Of a stretch of 64,000 nt of DNA, positions 36,961 through 47,826 are shown in pieces. The translations under genes were made by a program, and so were the position numbers. This DNA is from MED-G17 sp963991985. GTDB taxonomy: Bacteria; Bacteroidota; Bacteroidia; NS11-12g; UBA9320. The notes under the pieces were generated by a model. That model did not search any database. It was not told the DNA's origin and worked only from the letters and a program-made list of their open reading frames with translations. The first letter of the stretch is position 1. Each line of letters starts with the position of its first letter. The stretch lies in the NCBI GenBank assembly GCA_963991985.1, contig CAXDRX010000001.1, forward strand, positions 62,001 to 126,000, read 5' to 3'.

Positions 36961-38010
36961 TCAATGTTTGGAAAAGTCCGACAGTTTTTTCTGTATACTA
37001 AAATATTTTGCGTTTTTCCCAAGAAAATAACCACCATTAGCGAAAGTGATTTGATATTTCCTTACATTGATGCTTAAGCCCCAAGAAAAACCAGTAAATC
37101 CGCCTCTTACAGATAAAGCCATTTCCTTTCTCCTTTGATGGTTATAAGCAAAAATTAGATGGAAATTTTCTGAAAACAGAAATTCTGCACTTAAACCAAT
37201 ATGACGCATTCCTTTTTCTAAAAATGTCGCTTCTTTTTTTATTACCTCCCCAGTCGACAAATCAATTTCCTGATTTTCGTTTAAGTTTTCCTGATAGGTT
37301 AAATCCCATTTCTGAAGATTTCTACCGATAATGGTAAGCCTAAGTGGGTTGTGTTCTAATTTTTTACTGGCCGACACCATAATTTCAAATGGCAAACCAG
37401 TTCTTATTTCGTCATATGGGATTGCATTGTAACCCAAATTCCTAATGACCAATCCGGCATCTATATTTTTTTCTTTTTTGGAGTACAATACAGCGGCATC
37501 TAATCCAAAAGCAGTGGCAACATATCGCTCATATGCCGAATATAAAAAAATCACGCTACCTCCAATTCTTAAGTTTTCATTTAACTTCTGCGCGTTAGAA
37601 ATTTTAAACACGTAGTCAGTGGCATTAAATTCTCCTATGGGCAAACCAGTCTCATCAAATCCTTGGAGCTTTGCATAATCCGTTACAAAAATATGACCCG
37701 CCATTTGACCAATTTTAGGAACTTCAGTGGCATATGAAACATACGCCATATGCATGTCGGATCCCTCGATGAAGTTGCTATACGAAATTTGCAGTTGTTT
37801 GTTGTGTAGCTGACCATCCAGCAAGGCAGGATTTTGGTAAGTAAGTCCCAGATCTCTATTCTTTTGTGTAATAGCTGTTCCTCCCAATGCCATACATCTT
37901 GGACTTGGCGCATTGAATACAAAAGGGAAGGCCACATCACCACCCAACTGACCAAAAGAAGCTTTTCCACAAAAAAACAGTATCAGAAAAACGGCAAATC
38001 TTATGATCAT
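36961..38010 (-). CDS. porQ: T9SS outer-membrane protein PorQ
   Basis: A 349-residue predicted outer-membrane barrel with a signal peptide ending near ASFGQ at residue 20. The mature start GGDVAFPFVFNAPSPRCMALGGTAI and LTYQNPALLDGQLH identify the PorQ family, related to PorV. PorQ is part of the T9SS attachment complex with PorU, PorV and PorZ. A promoter (TTG, 21 bases, TACATTCG) precedes it. The order lon-porQ-cmk recurs in Bacteroidota and supports the name. Confidence 0.85.
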   Translation of the reverse strand: MIIRFAVFLILFFCGKASFGQLGGDVAFPFVFNAPSPRCMALGGTAITQKNRDLGLTYQNPALLDGQLHNKQLQISYSNFIEGSDMHMAYVSYATEVPKIGQMAGHIFVTDYAKLQGFDETGLPIGEFNATDYVFKISNAQKLNENLRIGGSVIFLYSAYERYVATAFGLDAAVLYSKKEKNIDAGLVIRNLGYNAIPYDEIRTGLPFEIMVSASKKLEHNPLRLTIIGRNLQKWDLTYQENLNENQEIDLSTGEVIKKEATFLEKGMRHIGLSAEFLFSENFHLIFAYNHQRRKEMALSVRGGFTGFSWGLSINVRKYQITFANGGYFLGKNAKYFSIQKKLSDFSKH

Positions 38011-38019
38011 AGGAAAGAA

Positions 38020-38027
38020 CGAATGTA
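38020..38027 (-). promoter_or_regulatory. Promoter TTG-N21-TACATTCG for porQ
   Basis: Minus-strand TTG (38051-38049) lies 21 bases upstream of the TAnnTTCG box, which ends 9 bases before the porQ ATG. The -33 element falls inside the end of lon. Confidence 0.45.
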
Positions 38028-38043
38028 GAATAAATTCTATTTC

Positions 38044-40524
38044 TTAGACAACTTTTTTAGAATCTAAACCTTCCGTTTTCCAAGTCCTAGGGCTTTTCAC
38101 CTTTTCGGTTGTAAGGGCAATATCTAAAACTTGTAGCATATTTTCGACGTAGTGAAAATTCAAATTGGCTATGTAGTTTTTTTCTATATTTTCTACATCT
38201 TTTTGGTTTGCTTTGGAAAGAACGATTTCTTTTATGCCTGCTCTTTTGGCAGCCAAAACTTTTTCCTTTATCCCTCCTACTGGTAAAACTTTACCTCTAA
38301 GCGTGATTTCACCTGTCATTGCCAAATGACTTTTTACTTTTCTTTGAGTAGCCATAGAGGCCAAAGACGTAAGAATAGTTATGCCTGCGGAGGGACCATC
38401 TTTTGGCACAGCACCAGCAGGAAAATGGATGTGGATGTCCTGATAGTCAAAGATTCTAGGGTTTATTTCAAGATAAGCACTATGAGATTTTAGAAAAGTT
38501 ATGGCCGTCGTTGCAGACTCTTTCATAACATCTCCCAACTGGCCGGTAAGTGTAACCTTCCCTTTTCCTTCAGTAAATTGACATTCAACAAATAAAATTT
38601 CACCCCCAACCGATGTCCAAGCCAAACCAGTAACAACCCCCGCAATTGAATTGTCTTGGTATTGTTCTTTTTCCATCCTTTGGGAACCGAGAATTTCGTG
38701 AATTTTGTTTAGGTTAATTGTTCCTGTTGCCTTGTCTTTTTTTACAATCTCCAAAGCTCTTTTCCTTGCCAAAGATGCCAACTTTTTTTCCAAACCTCTT
38801 ACACCACTCTCACGGGTGTATTCTGCTATTATTGCTTCTAAATTTTTGTCTGAAATTTTAAAATCCTTCGATTTAATACCATGTGCCTTTCTTTGCTTCG
38901 GAATCAGATATTTTTTTGCGATTTGAATTTTTTCTTCGACTGTATAACCATTGATTTCGATCATTTCCATTCTATCCAGTAAGGCAGGCTGGATGGTGTC
39001 TAGTCTGTTGGCAGTAGCAATGAATAATATTTTTGAGAGATCATAGTCCAATTCCACATAATTGTCATAAAACGTTTTGTTTTGCTCAGGATCTAAAATT
39101 TCCAAAAGTGCGCTGGATGGATCCCCCCGAAAATCAGATCCAATTTTGTCTATTTCGTCTAAAACCATTATGGGGTTACTTGTGCCTGACTTTTTCAAAG
39201 ATTGAATAATTCTGCCGGGCATTGCTCCTATATATGTTTTTCGATGACCTCTCAACTCTGATTCGTCATGTAAGCCCCCTAAGCTCATTCTTACATATTT
39301 CCTACCCACCGCTTCAGCAATAGATTTTCCAAGGGATGTTTTTCCCACGCCCGGAGGCCCATATAAACACAAAATGGGGCTTTTCATGTCGTTTCGGAGC
39401 TTTAGAACAGCAAGGTATTCAAGAATTCTCTCTTTTACTTTTTGGAGTCCAAAGTGATCTTTGTCAAGTTGAGCTTTGGCTTTTTCTATATCAAAATTGT
39501 CTTTGGAACAATGATTCCAAGGAAGTTCCAACAATAACTCTGCATAGTTTACGCCAACGGAGTAATCTGGAGCTGAGGGATTCATCCTTGCGAGTTTGTC
39601 CAGTTCCTTATTGAAAGATTTTTTGGCATAATTCGGCCAATCTTTCTTTTCTCCTTTGGCCCGCAAATCTTCAATTTCAAAAAAACCCGTATCACCACCC
39701 AACTCTTCTTGAATGGCTCGCATTTGTTGCTGCAAAAAATACTCTCGTTGTTGTTTGTCTAAATCACCCTTTACTTTACTTTGGATTTGGTTCTTCAGTT
39801 CAAGCATCTGCAATTCTTTGTCCAAGTGAACCATCACTTTTTCCGTTCTTTCCTTGAGTTGCCTTATTTCTAAAAGCTTCTGTTTCTCTCCTGCAGAAAT
39901 GTTAAGATTGGAGGAAATGAAGTTGACTAAAAAATTGGAACTCTCAATATTTTTGAGCGCAAAAGTTGCCTCTGTTGGTATATTGGGAGAAATTTCAACA
40001 ATTTGAATGGCCATTTCTCGTATAGATGAAACAAGCGCTTTCATCTCTTTTGATTGTCTTTTTCTAGAGTTGGGCAACTTGGATACCCTTGCGCGCATGA
40101 AAGGCTGTTCATCTACTACGTTCAAAATTTTAAACTTGCCCTTCCCTTGTAATATGGCGGTTGTATTGCCGTCGGGCATTTTTAAAATTTTAATGATGCG
40201 TGCCATCGTTCCAATGTCATGAATATCTTCAACACTTGGTGTTTCTATATCTGATCTGTGCTGGGCACAAACTCCGATTAGCTTCTTTTCTTTGTATGCC
40301 TCATTGATGAGACCGATGCTTTTGTCCCTTCCTAGTGTGATCGGTATTACGACCCCCGGGAAAAGAACTGTATTTCGGAGTGGGAGAATTGAAATAACAT
40401 CAGGAGCTTTTTCTTTTTCCATTTCTTCCTCTTCTTCCGGAGACATCAATGGAATAAACTCTGGACCGTCGAAGTCTTCCTCTTGGTCTGCATTTAGGTA
40501 GAAGTGATCAAAATTTATTTCCAT
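38044..40524 (-). CDS. lon: ATP-dependent protease Lon
   Basis: An 826-residue cytoplasmic protease. The N-terminal LON substrate domain begins VISILPLRNTVLFPGVVIPI; the AAA+ module has Walker A LYGPPGVGKTSLGK and Walker B MVLDEIDKI; the C-terminal protease domain has the catalytic Ser in KDGPSAGI and Lys in GGIKEKVLAAKRAGI. An acidic leader of about 40 residues precedes the LON domain (EEEEEMEKEK). It removes damaged and regulatory proteins. It lies upstream of porQ in the same direction. Confidence 0.96.
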   Translation of the reverse strand: MEINFDHFYLNADQEEDFDGPEFIPLMSPEEEEEMEKEKAPDVISILPLRNTVLFPGVVIPITLGRDKSIGLINEAYKEKKLIGVCAQHRSDIETPSVEDIHDIGTMARIIKILKMPDGNTTAILQGKGKFKILNVVDEQPFMRARVSKLPNSRKRQSKEMKALVSSIREMAIQIVEISPNIPTEATFALKNIESSNFLVNFISSNLNISAGEKQKLLEIRQLKERTEKVMVHLDKELQMLELKNQIQSKVKGDLDKQQREYFLQQQMRAIQEELGGDTGFFEIEDLRAKGEKKDWPNYAKKSFNKELDKLARMNPSAPDYSVGVNYAELLLELPWNHCSKDNFDIEKAKAQLDKDHFGLQKVKERILEYLAVLKLRNDMKSPILCLYGPPGVGKTSLGKSIAEAVGRKYVRMSLGGLHDESELRGHRKTYIGAMPGRIIQSLKKSGTSNPIMVLDEIDKIGSDFRGDPSSALLEILDPEQNKTFYDNYVELDYDLSKILFIATANRLDTIQPALLDRMEMIEINGYTVEEKIQIAKKYLIPKQRKAHGIKSKDFKISDKNLEAIIAEYTRESGVRGLEKKLASLARKRALEIVKKDKATGTINLNKIHEILGSQRMEKEQYQDNSIAGVVTGLAWTSVGGEILFVECQFTEGKGKVTLTGQLGDVMKESATTAITFLKSHSAYLEINPRIFDYQDIHIHFPAGAVPKDGPSAGITILTSLASMATQRKVKSHLAMTGEITLRGKVLPVGGIKEKVLAAKRAGIKEIVLSKANQKDVENIEKNYIANLNFHYVENMLQVLDIALTTEKVKSPRTWKTEGLDSKKVV

Positions 40525-40591
40525 ACGACAACGTGTCAGAAATTAGCATTTGCCAATTCTATGAGTCTATTGCAATTGGTGTGCCAAATCT

Positions 40592-42322
40592 TCAGCGAAG
40601 AATTTTTGATTGTTTAAGACCAAAAAATAAACCCAAAAGACTCAAGCCACAAGAAAAAGTATATGTTAGAACACTACCTGTCGGTTGTAGCAAAATTTTA
40701 CCAATCAAAAACAAAAGACTTACAATAAAAAATACGCCACATATCCATGCCAAAAACATAAAAATTAAAGATCTGTTTCCGGGCTTTTCGCCGATTCCTC
40801 CCCATAAACCGAAAGGATGGACTTTTTGATAAAACCTCTTTAGCGTTGATTGTTGTTCTGGTTTGGTTAGATAGGTAACAATGAGCCAAACGAAAGTAGT
40901 TGCAGCCACCGTGAAAAATAAACTATTGGGGAATTTCAAATCGAGCATAAAATAAGATAGAGCAAAAAATATCCAAGGGGCAAACGTTGCAGAAATTTCA
41001 CTCCAAACATTTATTCTCCACCAATACCATCTTAAAATCAATACCAAACCTAGTCCAGCCCCGGTTTCCAAAATAAACTGCCAAACAGACTTTATGCTGT
41101 CAATATAAAAACTCAACATTACGGAGACAACTGTCAATAGGAGCATAACACTGATTGTTAGCGTTTTAAACCCAAGTTTTTTTGTTTTTTCTGGAGGCAC
41201 AAAATCATTGATTAAATAACTTGCCCCCCAATTAAGTTGTGTCGAAATTGTACTCATATAAGCTCCAGCAAAACCTGCCAACATAAGTCCTCTCCACCCA
41301 TTCGGTAGAAAATCATGAATCAACATAAGGTATCCAAATCTAGCTTCCGATTTTGGCAAATCTGGGTAAATGATAATACTACAGAGCGCAACCAAAATCC
41401 ATGGCCAAGGACGGAGACAAAAGTGTCCAACTTGAAACAATAATGTGGCCAATACACCATCCTTATTTGATTTTGCCGAAAGTATGCGCTGAACTACATA
41501 TCCTCCCCCACCGGGTTCTTGGCCTGGATACCAGCTACTCCACCACACAACGCCTAAGTAAGCAATTAGAGTCGTTAGTCCAATGGCAAAAAAGCTTGAA
41601 TCCCCAACCTGTAATGAAGGTACAAATTTGAGCGTCTCGTCTGGCAAATGGGTAGATATATTTCTTACCCCGCCAATTTCTGGACTTTTTGTAACAAAAT
41701 AGGCCAAAATTATGCTGCCGAACATCGCCAAGGCAAATTGTAAAGCATCTGTTCGAATTACTGCCTTTAGTCCTCCAATTTGAACATAAAATACAACAAA
41801 AAGCATATTCCCCAACAAAGCCCACTTGACCTCATTTCCGTTTAAGCCAAAAAAATAGGTCAATATGCTTGACCAAGCTAAGTTTACCCAAGCCATCACC
41901 ATTACGTTCATCAAAAATCCCAAATGAATTGCCTTTATTTTCCGCAAAACTCTTGCTGGCTTTCCCGAGTATCTAAGCTCGATCAATTCCACTTCTGTGG
42001 TGACTCCGCTTCTGCGCCAAAATAAAGCAAAAAATACAGCTGTAAACATGCCGCCAAGCATGGCATTCCACCACAACCAATTTCCAGAAATTCCATTTTC
42101 CCTGACAATTTCTGTAATTGCAAGCGGCGTATCGGCAGCAAATGTTGTGGCGACCATGGAAATCCCTAGCATGAACCAAGAGGAGGACCTACCTCCCAGA
42201 AAAAAAGCAGTTTGCTCTTTATTTTTACGTCTTGAGATTAAGGAAATACCGAATGATATGAAAAGAAATATAAAAAGAATCAAAAGGTCTGCAAATCCTA
42301 ATTTAGCAATGATCAAAACCAT
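40592..42322 (-). CDS. Sodium:solute symporter family protein
   Basis: A 576-residue integral membrane protein of the SSS family with about 13-15 helices. The N-terminal FADLLILFIFLFISFGISL, FFLGGRSSSWFMLGISMVATTFAADTPLA and the mid-region GFAGAYMSTISTQLNWGASYLINDF are typical. The substrate (sugar, amino acid or organic acid) is not predictable. I chose the ATG at 42322 because it gives MVLIIAKLGFADLL; further upstream the frame overlaps the divergent lipoprotein gene. It is followed by lon after 67 bases. Confidence 0.85.
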   Translation of the reverse strand: MVLIIAKLGFADLLILFIFLFISFGISLISRRKNKEQTAFFLGGRSSSWFMLGISMVATTFAADTPLAITEIVRENGISGNWLWWNAMLGGMFTAVFFALFWRRSGVTTEVELIELRYSGKPARVLRKIKAIHLGFLMNVMVMAWVNLAWSSILTYFFGLNGNEVKWALLGNMLFVVFYVQIGGLKAVIRTDALQFALAMFGSIILAYFVTKSPEIGGVRNISTHLPDETLKFVPSLQVGDSSFFAIGLTTLIAYLGVVWWSSWYPGQEPGGGGYVVQRILSAKSNKDGVLATLLFQVGHFCLRPWPWILVALCSIIIYPDLPKSEARFGYLMLIHDFLPNGWRGLMLAGFAGAYMSTISTQLNWGASYLINDFVPPEKTKKLGFKTLTISVMLLLTVVSVMLSFYIDSIKSVWQFILETGAGLGLVLILRWYWWRINVWSEISATFAPWIFFALSYFMLDLKFPNSLFFTVAATTFVWLIVTYLTKPEQQSTLKRFYQKVHPFGLWGGIGEKPGNRSLIFMFLAWICGVFFIVSLLFLIGKILLQPTGSVLTYTFSCGLSLLGLFFGLKQSKILR

Positions 42323-42361
42323 GAAAAAATGCAAATTGCAACGAATAATTAAAAATGTAGT

Positions 42362-42368
42362 TAATTCG
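42362..42368 (+). promoter_or_regulatory. -7-like box TAATTCG before the lipoprotein gene
   Basis: TA-A-TTCG, the short TTCG variant, ends 4 bases before the ATG at 42373. It lies in a 50-base divergent gap shared with the symporter gene. Confidence 0.25.
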
Positions 42369-42372
42369 CAGC

Positions 42373-43215
42373 ATGAAAAATAAAATAATAATTCTATCAA
42401 TCGTCTCATTGTTCGCCACAACTTTCATTAGTTCGTGTGGCCCAGACGAAGAACCCCAAGCAAAAATTACAGTGGATTTTGTAGGGGGAAGTGCATTTGT
42501 AAGCTCTGATGCTACCCTTACGACAGATTCTGAATTTAGTGTGGGAATTAACGCTACTGGAGAGAAAAAAATCACAAAAGTTTCGGTGAGTCAGTCCGTA
42601 AACGGTGCTGCCGCGGGAGTTGTTTTGGATACGGCTACCAACGAAACAAATGTACGGGTAATTTACCAAGGACGAACCACCAACTCAGCAGGCAGTATGG
42701 TTATTACTTTCCAGGTAACAGACAAAGACAACAATGTAGAGAGTAAGTCTTTAACCATAACGGTTTCTGAAGCTGGACAGAATTTAACTCTATTTGACAA
42801 AGATGTTACAGACAAAACGCTTAAAGTGTGGAACGCAGATGGGCCCAATGCAGGGGCTTTTGATCTTGTGGTGGGGGTTCAAAGATTAAAAGATGACGAT
42901 GATGCCCAAAAAGATGTCAAAGATTTAGGCCTCAAAGGATCCTCTCTGTCATGGTCTCCATCGTGGACCACCGGCAATGGAACAAAATTCAAAAAACTAA
43001 ATGATTGGAACAACATCAAAACAGATATTGCGCTGAAAGAAGCTTACGACGCCGCAGGGGGAGAAACAGATCAAATTGAAAACATCGCGGAAGGAGATGT
43101 TTATGGTTTGAAACTCAGAGGAGGCGATACCTATGCTTTGGTTTTGATTACCAAAATATCTGATGTCACCAACAACGAAGACCATATAGAGTTTCAGTTT
43201 AAGAAAGTACTCTAG
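42373..43215 (+). CDS. Hypothetical surface lipoprotein with a beta-sandwich-like region
   Basis: A 280-residue protein with a type II signal peptide; the lipidated Cys is residue 22 in FISSC. The following GPDEEP is acidic, which resembles the Bacteroidota lipoprotein export signal for surface display. Residues about 30-135 form regular beta strands (ITKVSVSQSVNGAAAGV, SMVITFQVTDKDNNVESKSLTITV), suggesting an Ig/cadherin-like domain. The C-terminal half (KVWNADGPNAGAFDLVVGV to the end) is a separate mixed domain. I recognise no named family. A terminator follows 23 bases after the stop. Confidence 0.7.
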   Translation: MKNKIIILSIVSLFATTFISSCGPDEEPQAKITVDFVGGSAFVSSDATLTTDSEFSVGINATGEKKITKVSVSQSVNGAAAGVVLDTATNETNVRVIYQGRTTNSAGSMVITFQVTDKDNNVESKSLTITVSEAGQNLTLFDKDVTDKTLKVWNADGPNAGAFDLVVGVQRLKDDDDAQKDVKDLGLKGSSLSWSPSWTTGNGTKFKKLNDWNNIKTDIALKEAYDAAGGETDQIENIAEGDVYGLKLRGGDTYALVLITKISDVTNNEDHIEFQFKKVL

Positions 43216-43238
43216 CATAATTTATATTTATTGATATT

Positions 43239-43274
43239 AAGGCGAGATTCTCTTTTTGGTTTCTCGCCTTTTTT
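43239..43274 (+). terminator. Intrinsic terminator after the lipoprotein gene
   Basis: A 9-base stem AAGGCGAGA / TCTCGCCTT with a 14-base loop, ending in six T. It lies only 15 bases before the pfkA ATG, so pfkA either depends on read-through or on a promoter inside or upstream of the hairpin. Confidence 0.85.
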
Positions 43275-43289
43275 GTTTCTTCGTAAGGA

Positions 43290-44258
43290 ATGAATACCAT
43301 AGGGGTTTATACTTCCGGAGGAGATGCGCCGGGAATGAATGCATGTATTCGTGCGGTAGTGAGGTCTGCTACCCACTATCAACTAAGTATAAAAGGAATC
43401 CGTGAGGGATACCAAGGAATGATAGAAAATAAAATTTTCAATATGGACCCTTCAAGTGTGGCGAATATTATTCAAAGAGGTGGCACCATCCTGAAGACAG
43501 CAAGAAGTAACGCTTTCCGGACAAAAGAAGGAAGGCAAGTCGCCTATGAAAACTTAAAAAAACATAATATAGATGGGCTCATTTGCATTGGCGGGAATGG
43601 CAGTTACACAGGGGCCAACATTTTTAGTCAAAGTTATGGTATACCTGTTATAGGAATCCCAGGAACTATTGACAATGACCTATATGGAACAGATTATACA
43701 ATTGGGTACGATACGGCAACCAATACGGCTTTGGATGCGATAGACAAAATTCGTGACACTGCCGATAGCCACAATCGAGTATTTTTGGTAGAAGTGATGG
43801 GAAGAGATGCCGGGTACATTGCATTGAATGTTGGAATTGCCGGAGGGGCAGAGGGTATTTTAATACCAGAGGATGCGCAGGATTTTTCTCGACTTACCCA
43901 ATATTTTAGAAAAAAGAAAAGAAAAAAATCCTTTTCTATCATTGTCATTGCAGAAGGAGATGAAGAGGGTGGAGCAATAAAATTGGGCGAGAAACTAAAA
44001 ACTACTTTTCCTGATCTAAGCATTAAAACAACTGTTTTGGGACATGTTCAAAGAGGTGGTAGCCCAACTGTGAAAGATAGAATTTTGGCTTCCAGGCTGG
44101 GTGCAGAAGCAGTTAAACAATTGGTCAACGGTCAATCTCAAAAAGCAATAGGAATTGTCAATGATCAATTAAGTACTTGCAGTATCGAAGAAGCAATTTC
44201 TAAACACAAAGAATTCCCCAAAGAACTCATCAATTTAGCAGAAATTCTTGCTTCTTAA
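43290..44258 (+). CDS. pfkA: 6-phosphofructokinase
   Basis: A 322-residue glycolytic enzyme making fructose 1,6-bisphosphate. TSGGDAPGMNA (ATP site) is at residues 8-18, the catalytic Asp127 is in PGTIDND, MGRDAG and HVQRGGSP are intact. In the ATP/Mg motif the usual GGDGS reads GGNGS at residues 101-105, replacing the Asp that corresponds to Asp103 in E. coli PfkA. The next residue is Gly, as in ATP-dependent rather than pyrophosphate-dependent enzymes. The start ATG is 15 bases after a terminator hairpin. Confidence 0.93.
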   Translation: MNTIGVYTSGGDAPGMNACIRAVVRSATHYQLSIKGIREGYQGMIENKIFNMDPSSVANIIQRGGTILKTARSNAFRTKEGRQVAYENLKKHNIDGLICIGGNGSYTGANIFSQSYGIPVIGIPGTIDNDLYGTDYTIGYDTATNTALDAIDKIRDTADSHNRVFLVEVMGRDAGYIALNVGIAGGAEGILIPEDAQDFSRLTQYFRKKKRKKSFSIIVIAEGDEEGGAIKLGEKLKTTFPDLSIKTTVLGHVQRGGSPTVKDRILASRLGAEAVKQLVNGQSQKAIGIVNDQLSTCSIEEAISKHKEFPKELINLAEILAS

Positions 44259-44295
44259 GGGATACAATTTAGAAAGGCAAATTGCTCAAAAACCA

Positions 44296-45753
44296 ATGTT
44301 GTTTTTGCTTTTGCTTTGTTTAACATGCCGATTTCCCTTCTTTTTTCGAGACATCCACGATTGGGATGAGAGTACTTTTTTACTGGTAGGGCAATCTTTG
44401 CTTGATGGGCATTTGCCCTTTACAAAATTATGGGATTTAAAACCTGCACTATTGGGCTATGTCTATGCCCTCATTGTGTTCTTTTCAGGTAAATCTATTT
44501 TCTTGGTTCGATTGTGGGGTTCTTTTTTTATTTTTTTGACCTCCGTCTTCATTTATTTCATCGGGAAAGATATTTATAAAAAAGCCCAAGCAGGACTGTT
44601 GGCTGCAACTCTTTTTGTGGTATACTCTAGTCTTTTTCCCGGCGGACAGGGTTTTTTATCGGAACATGCGGCCTTGCCTTTTATGACTTTGGGTTTGTTT
44701 CTTTTTTTAAAAGAAAACTTTTCGCCCTTTTGGTCGGGCCTGCTGTTTGCTTTTGCCTCTATGATTCGATTGAACCTAGCATTTGTTGGTGGTGGTCTTT
44801 TCTTTTTTCTCATCTATCGTTTTTTTAAAAACAGGAAAGGGAAAGATTTAAAGATCATTGGAAAATATTGCTTTGGTGGTCTAGTCGGTCTGGTATTGGT
44901 TGCATTTCCTTATTTAATTAATGGCTTAGATAATCTGTGGTTTACATCCACTTTCTTGGCACCGCTTTCATACAGTAATTCTCAATTGAATTTAATTCAA
45001 GTAGCCCTTAATCAGCTTGAAAATATTTGGTGGGCCACTTTTCCAAAAGGAGATTTTGGATTAATGACGCTAGGTATATTTTTATGGCTAGGCAGTTGTG
45101 CTTTTTTCTTTATGAAAAGAAATTTTCATAGCAATATTCTGGTCTATGTCTTTTTTCTTGTTTGTTTATCTATTCTGAAAGGTGGAGCAGCTTTCTCCCA
45201 TTATTTATTGCAAATTTTCCCATTTGTTTGTTTGTTTTCTGCATTTTTCTGGACAACATTTTTTGCGTCCAAAAAGCATCATTTGAAAACCTTATTATTG
45301 ATTCCATTGCTTTTTTCAATCTTTTCCTTGACCCAGCATTACTACCAGAATATTCGAGAAACATTGGATCCTCCGAGGTGGACTTTTGGTTTTTCTGTTC
45401 GTTTGATAGATAGTTTGGCAAGTCAAAATCAACCAGAAGATACTTATTTCCTGATGTGCGATCATTTGGCCTATTGGTGGTTGGATAAAGACCCAATACG
45501 CCCATCTGTAACTCATCCGAGTAATATTTCTAGAGCATATCTTTTTGGTTTTATGCCCTCTGCCGAAAAAACCACTTATCAGGAGTTGAACAGTCTTTTA
45601 AATCTAAAACCTACCTGGATAATAAAGAAATCTGAGGAAAATTATTTTCGGCAAAACCTGAAAAGTAAGTTTTTGATCAATAAAAAATTAGATAGCTGCT
45701 ACTATTTGTTTAAGGAAATGGAGGGCAGAGAAATTTGGCGCCTTAATCGGTAA
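44296..45753 (+). CDS. GT-C-fold membrane glycosyltransferase (GT39/ArnT-like)
   Basis: A 485-residue protein with about 10-11 membrane helices and a C-terminal soluble tail. The first loop contains RDIHDWDESTFLLVGQSLLDGHLPF, carrying the acidic Asp-Glu pair expected for GT-C enzymes that use lipid-linked sugars (ArnT, PMT, RgtA relatives). WDLKPALLGYVYAL follows as in that group. Acceptor and donor are unknown; a cell-surface glycan is likely. I used the ATG at 44296; a TTG at 44248 inside pfkA would add 16 polar residues and is possible. It is convergent with gyrB, 9 bases apart. Confidence 0.7.
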   Translation: MLFLLLLCLTCRFPFFFRDIHDWDESTFLLVGQSLLDGHLPFTKLWDLKPALLGYVYALIVFFSGKSIFLVRLWGSFFIFLTSVFIYFIGKDIYKKAQAGLLAATLFVVYSSLFPGGQGFLSEHAALPFMTLGLFLFLKENFSPFWSGLLFAFASMIRLNLAFVGGGLFFFLIYRFFKNRKGKDLKIIGKYCFGGLVGLVLVAFPYLINGLDNLWFTSTFLAPLSYSNSQLNLIQVALNQLENIWWATFPKGDFGLMTLGIFLWLGSCAFFFMKRNFHSNILVYVFFLVCLSILKGGAAFSHYLLQIFPFVCLFSAFFWTTFFASKKHHLKTLLLIPLLFSIFSLTQHYYQNIRETLDPPRWTFGFSVRLIDSLASQNQPEDTYFLMCDHLAYWWLDKDPIRPSVTHPSNISRAYLFGFMPSAEKTTYQELNSLLNLKPTWIIKKSEENYFRQNLKSKFLINKKLDSCYYLFKEMEGREIWRLNR

Positions 45754-45762
45754 ATCGTTAAG

Positions 45763-47709
<1,947 letters not shown>

Positions 47710-47731
47710 TTAAAAAACCGTTAGCAAGGTA

Positions 47732-47753
47732 CAAATTAAGGAGTTGTACTCCT
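47732..47753 (-). promoter_or_regulatory. gyrB promoter-like box with adjoining dyad AGGAGT-N3-ACTCCT
   Basis: On the minus strand a TAATTTG box (47738-47732) leaves a 22-base leader to the gyrB ATG. A perfect 6+3+6 dyad (47739-47753) abuts it upstream, in the spacer between -33 and -7. This position suits an operator. Supercoiling-sensitive control is common for gyr genes, but the site itself is unassigned. Confidence 0.35.
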
Positions 47754-47771
47754 AGTTATATTTTGATTTGT

Positions 47772-47780
47772 TTATCCACA
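47772..47780 (+). promoter_or_regulatory. DnaA-box match TTATCCACA
   Basis: Exact match to the E. coli strong DnaA box in the 117-base gyrB-ansA gap. I saw only one in the gap and no dnaA gene or AT-rich unwinding repeats, so it is not evidence of an origin. It may be a chance match or a site where DnaA affects gyrB. Confidence 0.3.
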
Positions 47781-47826
47781 TTGTATCTACCAATAATTTT
47801 TTATTAATTGTCTTATAATCAGGTTT

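Noticed and set aside
47772..47780. Replication origin near gyrB
   Set aside because: Only one DnaA box was seen, with no cluster, no dnaA or parAB genes and no AT-rich direct repeats in the 117-base gap.
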